A stretch of 64,000 bases of DNA, taken from NCBI GenBank assembly GCA_005502775.1, contig SCNI01000010.1:1-64000 (forward strand). The letters are read 5' to 3'. A program made the position numbers and the translations under genes. Within the stretch, counting starts at the first letter, position 1. Each line of letters starts with the position of its first letter. Shown piece after piece: positions 9,026-17,174 of the stretch. The stretch comes from Microbacteriaceae bacterium 3FA27C10. GTDB taxonomy: Bacteria; Actinomycetota; Actinomycetes; Actinomycetales; Microbacteriaceae. The notes beneath the pieces were generated by a model. The model saw nothing but the letters and a program-made list of their open reading frames with translations, made no database searches and was not told the DNA's origin.

Positions 9026-9352
9026 GTGTTCACATCAGCTGTGCTCGCCTCCGCCGCACTGGCCCCCGCCTTCATGGGCCCCGGCATGCACGGGGGCGGC
9101 TTCGTCTGGCTCTTCCTGCTCGTGCCGCTGTTCTTCCTCGCGCTGTTCGCGGTGCTGTTCGCGACCGTCGGACGCCGCTGGCGCCGGGCCGCCTGGGCGA
9201 GCGGGCGCTTCGGCGGCGGCCTCCCCGGCCACCGCGCCGAGGCCACCCTCGCCGAGCGCTTCGCCCAGGGCGACATCGACGAGGTGGAATATCGCGCCCG
9301 CCTCGAGGTGCTGCGCGCGAACAACCCCACCCCGCCCTACCCGGGTCACTGA
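9026..9352 (+). CDS. Small membrane protein with SHOCT domain
   Basis: A 108-residue protein starting at a GTG preceded by GAAAAGGA. One strong transmembrane segment (about 20-47) is followed by a basic stretch and a C-terminal SHOCT domain (ATLAERFAQGDIDEVEYRAR). SHOCT is a short oligomerisation-type motif common at the ends of bacterial membrane proteins. It lies 152 bp after the response regulator and ends just before a strong bidirectional hairpin. The function is unknown; a two-component target or accessory role is only suggested by position. Confidence 0.8.
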   Translation: MFTSAVLASAALAPAFMGPGMHGGGFVWLFLLVPLFFLALFAVLFATVGRRWRRAAWASGRFGGGLPGHRAEATLAERFAQGDIDEVEYRARLEVLRANNPTPPYPGH

Positions 9353-9358
9353 CCCCTC

Positions 9359-9404
9359 GCTTCGGCCGCCGCCCGCCTCTCCCGGGCTCAGCGGCGGCCG
9401 AAGC
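9359..9404. terminator. Bidirectional hairpin terminator
   Basis: A perfect 14-bp stem (9359-9372 with 9391-9404, arms GCTTCGGCCGCCGC and its complement) has an 18-nt loop. It sits between two convergent genes and reaches into the 3' end of the PemK-like gene, so it can end transcription from both sides. Confidence 0.7.
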
Positions 9405-9945
9405 CCGGAAGGATGCGGCGGAGCATCCGCGCGAAGGCAGTGCCCGAACGGGCCGCCGAGACCGGAGCCCCGGCCCGCGGTGCGGCGGGGCCGGCCTTCC
9501 AGCCGAACCGGCGGCTCAGCTCCCGCGCCACGAGGGCGAACCGCGCGGCGTCGAGCGCCACGGCCTCGCGCCGCACGCCCGCCTGGTGCAGCCGGAACAC
9601 CCGCTCCAGCCGCACCCAGCTGGGCCGGCCGGCCGAATCCCAGGCGCCGGCGCCGATCGCGACGTCCCCCGTGTCGTCGTGCGGCTTCGAGGTGAGCTGG
9701 AGACCGAGCACGGTGCCGCCGGGTTCCCGGGCCACCACGAGCACCGGGCGGTCCTTGCCGCGGCCGTCGTTCTCCTCGTACGGCACCCAGGTCCACACGA
9801 TCTCGCCCGGGTCGGCGTCGCCGTCCATCGCCGGGTTGTAGGCGATGTCGACCCGGCCCACCCGGCGCGGGTCGATCTGCACGGTGGCCGAGCCGCCGTA
9901 GCGGCCGGGGCTCGCCTCCGGGCCCGGGCGCGGGGTTCGGTTCAT
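9388..9945 (-). CDS. PemK/MazF-family growth-inhibitor-like protein
   Basis: A 185-residue protein whose residues about 15-140 match the PemK/MazF fold: GEIVWTWVPYEE, then KDRPVLVV, a core strand LGLQLTS and a later PSWVRL strand. MazF-type proteins are mRNA endoribonucleases held in check by a small antitoxin, but no antitoxin-sized partner is adjacent on either side. Many actinobacterial chromosomes carry such long, solitary PemK-like proteins, whose toxicity is uncertain. ATG 9945 is preferred because TATCGT stands exactly 6 nt before it, matching the leaderless signature seen elsewhere here. The C-terminal 50 residues are basic and of unknown role. Confidence 0.78.
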   Translation of the reverse strand: MNRTPRPGPEASPGRYGGSATVQIDPRRVGRVDIAYNPAMDGDADPGEIVWTWVPYEENDGRGKDRPVLVVAREPGGTVLGLQLTSKPHDDTGDVAIGAGAWDSAGRPSWVRLERVFRLHQAGVRREAVALDAARFALVARELSRRFGWKAGPAAPRAGAPVSAARSGTAFARMLRRILPGFGRR

Positions 9946-9951
9946 GCGCCG

Positions 9952-9957
9952 ACGATA
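9952..9957 (-). promoter_or_regulatory. -10 element (TATCGT) of a probable leaderless promoter
   Basis: On the minus strand TATCGT is followed by 6 nt and the ATG of the PemK-like gene. No ribosome binding site lies between them. Confidence 0.5.
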
Positions 9958-10130
9958 ACAGCAGCGGGGCGACGGATGCGCGCCCCGCCGGGCGGATGCC
10001 GCCGGCTCCTTCCGGTGCGACTCACAGATTCGCGAATTGCCGACCCCAACCACGCCCGGGAGGGCCGCGACGGGTTTAGATGTCTGCGTCGGGGTGCTGA
10101 TCCTGAGCGCACTCCGCCGGCTGAGGATTC

Positions 10131-11519
10131 ATGAAAACGTCGCCCCGTACCCCGTCCGCCCGCCGCCGGGCCGTCGCCCGCCCGCGGGTGGCCTCGCGCA
10201 TCCGCTCGGCCGGAACGGCCCTGCTCGTGATCGCGCTGACCGCCGCCGGAACGCTCGCGGGGAGCCCCGCCGCCTTCGCCGACGACTACCCCACCTGGGA
10301 CGACGTGAAGGCCGCGCAGGCCAGCGAGAGCGCGAAGAACGACGAGATCGCCGCCATCCAGAAGGTCATCTCCGACCAGCAGGCGAAGGTGCAGGCCGCG
10401 CAGGAGCTGGTGACGGAGCGCACCGCCGAGAGCGACGCCGCCCAGGCCGCACTCACCGCCGGGCAGGCGAAGGCCGACGCCCTCAAGACGCAGTCGGCCG
10501 CCGCGGCGGCGAAGGCCGACGAGTCGAAGAAGCGGGCGGCCGTGGTGGCGGCGCAGTTCGCGCGCTCGGGCGGCCCCGACCTGACCTCGATGCTCATCAC
10601 CAGCAACTCGGCGCAGGCCGACACGCTGCTCGCGCAGCTGAGCTCCGCCGGCCAGCTCGCCCAGGCCGTCAACGGCATCTATGCGAGCGCCAGTCAGGAC
10701 AGCAACACCGCCAAGACCCTCAGCGAGCAGGCGGATGTGGCTCAGCAGGCCCTCAGCGGCCTCGCCGCGGCCGCGCAGGCCGCCCTCGAGCAGGCCGCCC
10801 AGGCGCAGGCGGCCATGGTGGCTCAGCTGCAGGAGCAGAACGCTCACCGCGACGAGCTGAACGCGCAGCTGACGACCCTGCAGCAGAACACCGCCACCAC
10901 GAAGGCGCAGTACGACGCCGGGGTGGCCGCCCGGGCGGCTGCCGCGGCCGCCGAAGCCGCCGCCCGTGCCGCGGCGGCCGCGGCGGCGCGCGAGGCCGGT
11001 GGGGGCGCGAGCTACTCCGTCGTCGGCGCGGTCTCGGGCGACGCCCAGGCCCTCGCCGAGGAGCTCATGGGCTACGTCGCGAACGGCCAGTTCCACGGCT
11101 CGACCCCCGACCACATCTTCGAGATCGCCTGGATCGCGCAGGGCCAGGATGTCGCCAACTGCGGCATCGACGTCACCATCCTGCAGGCGATGGTGGCCGC
11201 GGTGCGGGCCTTCGGCAGCGCCGGGGTCAGCGACATCAGCCGCCGCTGCACGGGCCAGATCGAGGGTGCGGGCACGGCATCCGCCCACTACATGCAGGGC
11301 GGCGGCCACGCGGTGGACTTCACCTCGGTGGGCGGGGTTCCCACCACGGGCGCGAACCAGGCCTCGCTCGACCTCATCTCGGTGCTCGACCCGATGATGC
11401 CGAACGGCTCCCGCGTGGGCCAGTCGCAGTGCCGCGCCGCAGCGGGCAACGAGCCCTCGTTCATCAACTTCATCGACTTCTACGACACCTGCAACCACCT
11501 GCACGTCGACGACTTCTAG
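10131..11519 (+). CDS. Secreted coiled-coil protein with M15-like peptidase domain
   Basis: A 462-residue exported protein. A twin-Arg/basic N-terminus and signal peptide end near residue 50 (AFADD). Residues about 50-300 are Ala/Gln/Glu-rich and form a long coiled coil resembling the N-terminal regions of actinobacterial NlpC/P60 or M23 wall hydrolases. After an alanine-rich linker, the C-terminal domain (about 305-462) carries SAHYMQGGGHAVDF (H386, H393, D396) and a final HLHVD (H456/H458). This resembles the HxxxxxxD...HxH zinc signature of M15 D,D-carboxypeptidase-type enzymes. The likely substrate is peptidoglycan cross-links. Domain assignment rests on motif reading only. GAGG lies 5 nt before the ATG. 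Confidence 0.82.
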   Translation: MKTSPRTPSARRRAVARPRVASRIRSAGTALLVIALTAAGTLAGSPAAFADDYPTWDDVKAAQASESAKNDEIAAIQKVISDQQAKVQAAQELVTERTAESDAAQAALTAGQAKADALKTQSAAAAAKADESKKRAAVVAAQFARSGGPDLTSMLITSNSAQADTLLAQLSSAGQLAQAVNGIYASASQDSNTAKTLSEQADVAQQALSGLAAAAQAALEQAAQAQAAMVAQLQEQNAHRDELNAQLTTLQQNTATTKAQYDAGVAARAAAAAAEAAARAAAAAAAREAGGGASYSVVGAVSGDAQALAEELMGYVANGQFHGSTPDHIFEIAWIAQGQDVANCGIDVTILQAMVAAVRAFGSAGVSDISRRCTGQIEGAGTASAHYMQGGGHAVDFTSVGGVPTTGANQASLDLISVLDPMMPNGSRVGQSQCRAAAGNEPSFINFIDFYDTCNHLHVDDF

Positions 11520-11552
11520 CCGGCGGCGCGAGCGGGGCGCGGTGAGCCGACG

Positions 11553-12839
11553 CTACCCTCGGGGCTGCGGAGTGCCCAAATAGGGCAGCAGCATGAGCGG
11601 AACCGGACTCTCGATCCTCGCCGGGCGTCCGGCGAGGAGGTTCGCGGCCTGCCCGCGAATGTACCCGGGCACGTGGGCCGCGATGGAATCGTGTGCCGTG
11701 ACCAGCCGGGTGGCCTCGACGACGTCTGTCAGGGTCTCCTCCACGATCCGACGTGCCGCACCCGGATCGACGCCCCAACTGGACGCCTCGTCCACCAGGT
11801 GATCGACCGTCACATCCGGCAACCGGCCGACCCCCGCGATGCGCATGGCCAACGCCGTGCCGTTGTCGTACCCGAGCGCGAGCGGAGACGCGTCGTACAG
11901 GGGCGCGAGACGGGCGACACCGTCTTCGGAGTGGAGGATCGAGACGTTCTTGGCGTGCGCATCCGTATTGCCGACGGCCACGGTGAGCGCCGTGTAGCGC
12001 AGCAGCCGCTCGCGATCCGTCTCCGAGGTGTCGAACACGGTGCGGTCTCGATCGAGTACCGCTGCGACGGCGCGCAGATTGGCCCGTTCGTCGACGTTCT
12101 CGAACTTCTCGTTGCCACCCCAGGGAAGCCCGAGCGCCTGGGCCGCGTCTTCCTGGTGGATTCTGCGGACGGCGCCGCCGTCGACCGTGCGGTCGTAGCG
12201 TTCCACGATCAGAACCGCTCTGCCCGCGATCTCCTGCACCTCCGTCGCGAAGGACGACAGCCCCAGGCGCGCCGAGATCTGCAGCACGTAGTGCTCGCCC
12301 TCCACGGCGGACCGATGCTCGAGCGGCACCGGTTTCAGGATGTGAGTCGACGGGATGGTGCCGTTCCCGCGCATCCACCTGTCGCCGGCGCGTGTCAGGG
12401 TGAGTTTGCGCTGGAACCCGGGAAGCGCGGATCCACCGCCCCCCACGAGGAAACCCGTCGCGGTGTCGATGAGCGCTCCGATCTCGGACTCCGAGAGCAG
12501 CTCGGGGTCGCGGGCGGCGGAGGCCTCGCCGATCTGGAGGGCACCGGCGAGATCGGCTCCCACCTGCGCGAAGATCGCGACGAGGTCGTGTCCCGCCACG
12601 CCGAGGGTGCGGGTGAGCACATCGAGCCCGTGCCCTTCCGGCAGCAGTGCGCCGAAGAATGACTCCGTGCTCTCCGGAGACGGCACCCCGACGGGCAACG
12701 CGTTGGAGAGGACTGTCGAGTTGAACCCCCATCTCTCGACCGCGTCGGCCGACCACGAGAACAGCGACCGGCCGCCACCGAGCGGCCCGAGTTCACCGAT
12801 GCGGGTGCCGTAAAGACGCACGTCGAGCGTGTCAACCAT
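11553..12839 (-). CDS. hipA: HipA-family serine/threonine kinase toxin
   Basis: A 428-residue type II toxin. HipA kinases phosphorylate glutamyl-tRNA synthetase or other targets and induce dormancy. Visible motifs are the Gly-rich loop GGGGSALPGFQRK (about 133-145), STHILKP with the ATP-binding Lys (169), the regulatory VERYDR strand (about 212-217), catalytic GNTDAHAKN (D293, N298) and the metal-binding LYDA (D316). All key residues are present, so it is probably active. Length matches the family (about 430-440). I chose ATG 12839, which overlaps the antitoxin stop by 8 bp; an in-frame ATG five codons upstream is possible. The two genes form one translationally coupled operon. Confidence 0.93.
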   Translation of the reverse strand: MVDTLDVRLYGTRIGELGPLGGGRSLFSWSADAVERWGFNSTVLSNALPVGVPSPESTESFFGALLPEGHGLDVLTRTLGVAGHDLVAIFAQVGADLAGALQIGEASAARDPELLSESEIGALIDTATGFLVGGGGSALPGFQRKLTLTRAGDRWMRGNGTIPSTHILKPVPLEHRSAVEGEHYVLQISARLGLSSFATEVQEIAGRAVLIVERYDRTVDGGAVRRIHQEDAAQALGLPWGGNEKFENVDERANLRAVAAVLDRDRTVFDTSETDRERLLRYTALTVAVGNTDAHAKNVSILHSEDGVARLAPLYDASPLALGYDNGTALAMRIAGVGRLPDVTVDHLVDEASSWGVDPGAARRIVEETLTDVVEATRLVTAHDSIAAHVPGYIRGQAANLLAGRPARIESPVPLMLLPYLGTPQPRG

Positions 12840-13053
12840 CGCGCGTGGTGGCACTGAGATCGATGCCGAGTGAGCGGATCAGCGAGAAGTACCGTTCGTC
12901 GGCCAGCTTCGGCTTTCCGGCCTCGAGCTCGTAGAGATAGCGCTGGGAGACCCCCAGTCGTGCGGCCAGGTCGCGCTGAGTGAGCTCGTGTGTCTGGCGG
13001 ATGTGTCGCACGAGCCGTCCGAGGTCACTCGGCGAGGTGATGTTCGCCCGCAT
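12832..13053 (-). CDS. hipB: HipB-family antitoxin, XRE-type DNA-binding protein
   Basis: A 73-residue XRE helix-turn-helix protein (recognition region around LTQRDLAARLGVSQRYLYELEAG) directly upstream of hipA. ATG 13053 was chosen because GAAAGG sits 8 nt before it; a GTG three codons upstream is in frame but too close to the same ribosome site. It should bind and neutralise the HipA kinase and repress the operon. Three GACTAC-containing repeats overlapping the promoter (13071-13145) are its probable operators. Confidence 0.92.
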   Translation of the reverse strand: MRANITSPSDLGRLVRHIRQTHELTQRDLAARLGVSQRYLYELEAGKPKLADERYFSLIRSLGIDLSATTRDG

Positions 13054-13070
13054 GGTCACCACCTTTCGGC

Positions 13071-13145
13071 GACTACCGTATCGTATTCAGCAGTCCCTGA
13101 CTACTGCATCGTATTCACGCACGCCACGACTACCTCAGGGTAGTC
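13071..13145. promoter_or_regulatory. hipBA promoter with three operator-like repeats
   Basis: Two direct copies of GACTAC(C/T)G(T/C)ATCGTATTCA begin at 13071 and 13099. A third GACTAC at 13128 pairs with GTAGTC at 13140-13145 as a 6-bp inverted repeat. The spacing is 28 and 29 bp. On the minus strand a -35-like TAGTCA (13098-13103) and -10-like TACGGT (13075-13080) are separated by 17 bp, so repeats one and two cover the -10 and -35. This layout fits cooperative autorepression by HipB (inference). Confidence 0.65.
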
Positions 13146-13153
13146 AGGCGCGG

Positions 13154-14566
13154 CTACTCGACCTCGACCACCGGCACGTCGGCCGAGGCGTTCGCGGGCA
13201 CCGTGATGACGGGGCGCTGGAGGAGCTCGAGCAGCGCGACGACCACGAGCGAGAGCACGAGTGTCCAGACGATGAGCCCGGCCGACATCGGCCGCACGAA
13301 GATCACGATCGCCGACGCGATGACGGCGACCGCGACGCGCAGCAGCACGCGCTGGGCGTACATCCACTCCCCCACGCGGCCCGTCGTGACACCCCGCCGC
13401 TCGGCCACGCGCCGCAGGCGGTTCGCCCCCTCCGACGCGAGACCCCGCAGTTTACGAGGGGTGTCGAACGGCCCCGCGAACCAGCCCACCACGGCCACCA
13501 CCAGGGCGAGCACGAGCACCGCCACCGTGGTCTCCCGCATCGCCCCGGCCACGGTCTCGTAGAGCAGCCCGGCCACGCCCGAGGGCAGGAGCGTCGGGCT
13601 CACCGAGCTGATGAACAGCACGTTGCCCACCGCGAAGGCCGCCGCCACGAGCGCCATCGAGAGGGCCAGCGCCACGGCCGCCCAGATGAGCGCCACCGAG
13701 CGGCGGCGGGCGACGAGCACGCCGGCGGCGAGCAGCACCAGGGAGATCCACGGCAGCCACGCGCCCGCGGCGACCGCCAGGCCGTAGCCCAGCTGCACGG
13801 TGGGCAGCGCATCCGACTGCGCCACCACGATGGTGCGGTCGATGGTGGGGATCTGGCTCGCGAAACCGATGCCCTGATCGACGAGCGCCGACTTGACGGC
13901 GTCGATGATGGGGCCGAGCTGGATGCCGACGGAGCCGTCGCCGCCGAGCTTCACGGCCGAGTTGGGGTCGTTCTGCATCGCGGCGACGAGCTGCGTGTGA
14001 CTCACGCGCAGGGCCGATTGCCACACGTTCGCGAAGGCGTCGGAGGCCACGAACTGCGAGACCCCCGAGCGGATGAGCGACTGGATGCCCGCGGCCGCCG
14101 GCCCCTTCAGCAGGTTGAGGGCCTGCGTGGCCGCCGGCCCGGTGCCGAGCGAGGTGATGCCGTCGACGACGTCGGAGGTGAGCTTCTCCACGTCGACCTG
14201 CTGGTTGATCACCGTGACGACCTCGTCGGTGATGAACGCCTGCACCGCCGGGTCTTTCGCGAGCGGTGCGTAGGCGGCCACGAAGCGGTCGGTGTCGGTG
14301 AGCTCGACCTTCGCCCAGGCCGACACCACCGCGACCGGGGCGAGCACGGCGCCGAGGACGATGAGCACGGTGGCGAGCAACGTCCACGGCCAGCCGCGCT
14401 TCTTCTTCGGGACAGCGGGAGCGGCCCCGCCGCCGCTTCCACCGGATGCGCCGAGGGGCTCGAGCGGAACGGTGGGCTGGTTCTGCACCTCGTCTTTGAG
14501 CGCCGAGTTCTCGGCTTCGAGCTCCTCGATGCGCTTCAGCAGTTCGACGTTGGTCAGACGAGCCAT
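13154..14566 (-). CDS. Predicted integral membrane protein with N-terminal coiled coil
   Basis: A 470-residue membrane protein with a good ribosome site (GAGGGGG). A short N-terminal coiled coil (residues 1-30, leucine heptads) precedes a KKKRGW stop-transfer-like stretch. Next come a first transmembrane helix (about 60-85), a large presumably extracytoplasmic domain (about 85-245), three or four helices around 250-360, and two more helices near the C-terminus. The large domain resembles actinobacterial membrane proteins of unknown function. I do not recognise a catalytic motif. The gene appears to be monocistronic. Confidence 0.82.
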   Translation of the reverse strand: MARLTNVELLKRIEELEAENSALKDEVQNQPTVPLEPLGASGGSGGGAAPAVPKKKRGWPWTLLATVLIVLGAVLAPVAVVSAWAKVELTDTDRFVAAYAPLAKDPAVQAFITDEVVTVINQQVDVEKLTSDVVDGITSLGTGPAATQALNLLKGPAAAGIQSLIRSGVSQFVASDAFANVWQSALRVSHTQLVAAMQNDPNSAVKLGGDGSVGIQLGPIIDAVKSALVDQGIGFASQIPTIDRTIVVAQSDALPTVQLGYGLAVAAGAWLPWISLVLLAAGVLVARRRSVALIWAAVALALSMALVAAAFAVGNVLFISSVSPTLLPSGVAGLLYETVAGAMRETTVAVLVLALVVAVVGWFAGPFDTPRKLRGLASEGANRLRRVAERRGVTTGRVGEWMYAQRVLLRVAVAVIASAIVIFVRPMSAGLIVWTLVLSLVVVALLELLQRPVITVPANASADVPVVEVE

Positions 14567-14681
14567 GACATCCCCCTCACAGGCTTCCGGTGTGCCCACT
14601 GTAGTGGTCGGCGAAGATGCGACTCCAACCCTCGTGCGATCGTCGGCAGAGGGCCACGGCGGACGGGCGGCGCTCGGAGGT

Positions 14682-16124
14682 TCAGGGTATCCGGAAGCAC
14701 TCGGCCGAGACCCCGGCAGGGGCGCCGGTGCTCTCGGCGAAGAGCACGAGCGTGCCGGCATCCGGAGCCGGGAAGCTCTGCATGGTGATCGTCGCCGCGC
14801 CCTGATCGGCGAACACCTCCACGAGGCAGCCGTCGACGAAGACGTCGAGGTCGAGAACGGATGACGACCCGGCGAGCGTCACCGTGCTCGATTCGCGGAA
14901 GGAGGGATGGAAGCCGTTCCTCGACGGCGCGGAGCGGTCGAGTGAGAGCTCTCGCGTGCGCACGTCGAAGCGCAGCAGCACCGACTCGCCGGGCCCGGCG
15001 AGGAGTTCGGCGCCGACGGCCGTGGCGTCTCCGAGCTGCCAGACCATGCGGCAGCGGTAGTGCTGGCCGGCATCGAACGCGAGTCGCCCGTCGAGGCGGT
15101 CGCTGCGGTGACTCCAGTCCGGCTCGCCGGGCAGAGCCCGTTCGGTCACCTCCGGAAGGCGCTGGACGAGCCTGAACCCCCCACCGCCGACCTGGGGAGA
15201 CTCGAGCTCGAGCTGCCGCGGCAGCGACATCATGCCGCGCCAGGGGACCGTCGGCACCTCGGCCGCGTACCGCCAATTGTCCGCCCAGCCGAGGATCACC
15301 CGTTGAGCGGCCGGTGTGTTGTCGAACGACACCGCCGCATAGAAATCGGGGCCGTGATCCAGCGGCTGCCAGTGCTCCGGATCGTCGGCGAGGAAGGTGT
15401 GGCCGTCGAAGCGCCCGACGAAAGAGTACGACGCCGAATCGGGCACCGGCACGGCGTTGGTGCTGAGAACGAGCACCCAGCGGGAAGGACTCCCGTCATC
15501 GACGGGCACGGCGAACAGGTCGGGGCACTCCCAGACCACGCCCTCGTCGCCGTAGGGTCCGAAGCTACTCTCGAACGTCCAGCGCCGCAGGTCGTCGGAG
15601 CTGTACACCAGCAGAAGGCGGTCCTCGGCTTCGACCGCCACCATCACCCAGCGCTCACGACCGTCCCGGTCGGCCGCCCGGAACACCTTCGGGTCGCGAA
15701 AGGCCGTCGACGCCCGGTCGAGCACCGGGTTGCCCTCGTACCTCGACCAGGTCATACCGCGATCGAGACTGTAGGCGAGCGCCTGGGCCTGGCGGGCATC
15801 CGTGGCCACGCTGGTGTAGATCGCCACCAACGGCGTCGCTCCGGGGCCGCCGAAGCCGGAGGTGTTGCCGTGATCGGCCACGACGGAGCCCGAGAACACC
15901 TGCTCCTCCTCGGTGTACGGCAACGCCACCTCGTGCTCGCTCCAGCTGAGCAGGTCGGTGCTCGTGGCGTGGCCCCAGCTCATGTTCCCCCAGTCCTCGC
16001 CCTCGGGGTTGTACTGGAAGAACAGGTGGTACTCGCCGTCGAGCAGCACGAGGCCGTTCGGATCGTTCATCCAGTTGCGCCGCGGAGCGAAGTGGAACGA
16101 GGGCCGGCTGGTCTCGGCGGTCAC
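14682..16124 (-). CDS. Glycoside hydrolase family 32 (sucrose/fructan hydrolase)
   Basis: A 480-residue cytoplasmic enzyme without a signal peptide. All three GH32 signatures are intact: WMNDPNG with nucleophile D21, FRDPK (D144, transition-state stabiliser) and WECPD with acid/base E199. A five-bladed propeller (about 10-320) is followed by the usual beta-sandwich. The expected reaction is release of fructose from sucrose, sucrose-6-phosphate or short fructo-oligosaccharides. The GTG start overlaps the stop of the LacI regulator (GTGA), so it is the last gene of the transport operon and hydrolyses imported sugar inside the cell. Confidence 0.95.
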   Translation of the reverse strand: MTAETSRPSFHFAPRRNWMNDPNGLVLLDGEYHLFFQYNPEGEDWGNMSWGHATSTDLLSWSEHEVALPYTEEEQVFSGSVVADHGNTSGFGGPGATPLVAIYTSVATDARQAQALAYSLDRGMTWSRYEGNPVLDRASTAFRDPKVFRAADRDGRERWVMVAVEAEDRLLLVYSSDDLRRWTFESSFGPYGDEGVVWECPDLFAVPVDDGSPSRWVLVLSTNAVPVPDSASYSFVGRFDGHTFLADDPEHWQPLDHGPDFYAAVSFDNTPAAQRVILGWADNWRYAAEVPTVPWRGMMSLPRQLELESPQVGGGGFRLVQRLPEVTERALPGEPDWSHRSDRLDGRLAFDAGQHYRCRMVWQLGDATAVGAELLAGPGESVLLRFDVRTRELSLDRSAPSRNGFHPSFRESSTVTLAGSSSVLDLDVFVDGCLVEVFADQGAATITMQSFPAPDAGTLVLFAESTGAPAGVSAECFRIP

Positions 16125-17146
16125 GTGATCGAGGCGCGGAGCACCGGAGGGCAGGGAATCAGCGACGCCGCGCCGTCGCCATCGCCATCGCCATCGCCGT
16201 CGATGCCGAGCAAGCGGCGCACTCCCGCCGCACCGAGCTCGTAGTGCGGCAGCGCCACGGTGGTGAGCGGAGGTCGCAGGTGCGCCGCGATGACCTCCTG
16301 GTTGTCGAACCCCACGACGGCGAGGTCGCCGGGGATGGCGAGGCCGCGCTCATGGGCGCGGTCGTAGAGGCCCATCGCCATGCGGTCGTTGTGGCAGAAC
16401 ACGGCGGTGGCGCCCCGGGCGAGCACCGTGTCGAGAGCCGCGTAGCCGCCCTCCTGCTCGGAGGGCGCGTAAAGCACCAGCTGCTCGTCGAACGCGACTC
16501 CCGCGGCATCCAGGGCGGAGCGATAGCCGGCGAGCCGGCCCTCCTGGGCCGGTGAGGGAGAGGTGGTGTTGATGAACGCGATCCTGCGGTGCCCCGCTTG
16601 CAGCAGAAGCTCGGTGGCGGTCCGGCCGCCCTGCACCTCATCGGGCACCACCGCCGGTGCCCGAGTATGGGGTTCGTAACAGTCCACCAGCACGTAGTCG
16701 GTCTCGTGCAGGGCCGGAGGCACGGTGATCGCCCGGTGGAACCAGGTGGAGTAGAGGATGCCGCGCACCTGGTGCTCGAGCATCATCGCGATGGCCGCCT
16801 CCTCCGCCGCCGGGTCGCTCTCGGTGTTGGCCACGAGCAGCACGTAGCCGTGCTTCCAGGCCTCGTCCTGGGCCCCGTGGATGATCTGACCGGCGAAGGG
16901 AGTGGTGGCGATCGCGTCGGCCACCAGCCCGATGAAGTTCGACGACCCGCTGGAGAGGGTCTTCGCCATGGCATTGGGGCGGTAGCCGAGCTCCTGGATG
17001 GCGTCCTTGACCCGCTGCCGTGCATCCTGGCCGATGCGGGCGCCCTTCTTGTTGTTGACGACGTGGGAGACGGTGGCGACCGACACGCCCGCGGCGTCGG
17101 CCACGTCCCGCATGGTCACTTGTTGTCTGGCGTGTTCCGAGCTCAT
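16121..17146 (-). CDS. LacI-family transcriptional repressor of the fructan operon
   Basis: A 341-residue regulator. The LacI HTH (about 10-30) reads TMRDVADAAGVSVATVSHVVN with a standard hinge helix, followed by a periplasmic-binding-protein-like effector domain. The ATG at 17146 is preceded by GGGGGA. It is the fifth gene of the operon and overlaps the GH32 gene by 4 bp. It probably binds the two TNAANCGNTTNA operators at 21870-21927 upstream of the first gene, which would give autoregulation and induction by a fructose-containing sugar. An odd feature is a (Gly-Asp)n run near the C-terminus, encoded by a hexanucleotide repeat. Confidence 0.94.
   Translation of the reverse strand: MSSEHARQQVTMRDVADAAGVSVATVSHVVNNKKGARIGQDARQRVKDAIQELGYRPNAMAKTLSSGSSNFIGLVADAIATTPFAGQIIHGAQDEAWKHGYVLLVANTESDPAAEEAAIAMMLEHQVRGILYSTWFHRAITVPPALHETDYVLVDCYEPHTRAPAVVPDEVQGGRTATELLLQAGHRRIAFINTTSPSPAQEGRLAGYRSALDAAGVAFDEQLVLYAPSEQEGGYAALDTVLARGATAVFCHNDRMAMGLYDRAHERGLAIPGDLAVVGFDNQEVIAAHLRPPLTTVALPHYELGAAGVRRLLGIDGDGDGDGDGAASLIPCPPVLRASIT
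16172..16204 (-). repeat. Hexanucleotide microsatellite in the LacI gene
   Basis: Tandem GCC(A/G)TC units encode a (Gly-Asp)5 run in the C-terminal part of the repressor. Each unit gain or loss stays in frame. Confidence 0.8.
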
Positions 17147-17174
17147 CGTCGATCCCCCGTGGTCGTCAGCACTG

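Noticed and set aside
9388-9945. Pairing of the PemK-like gene with hipB as one toxin-antitoxin locus
   Set aside because: They are more than 2.8 kb apart, with a peptidase and hipA between them, and hipB is clearly coupled to hipA.
13071-13145. Repeats upstream of hipB as a possible mini CRISPR array
   Set aside because: Only two and a half copies, no equal-size unique spacers, no cas genes; they overlay a promoter and fit an operator.
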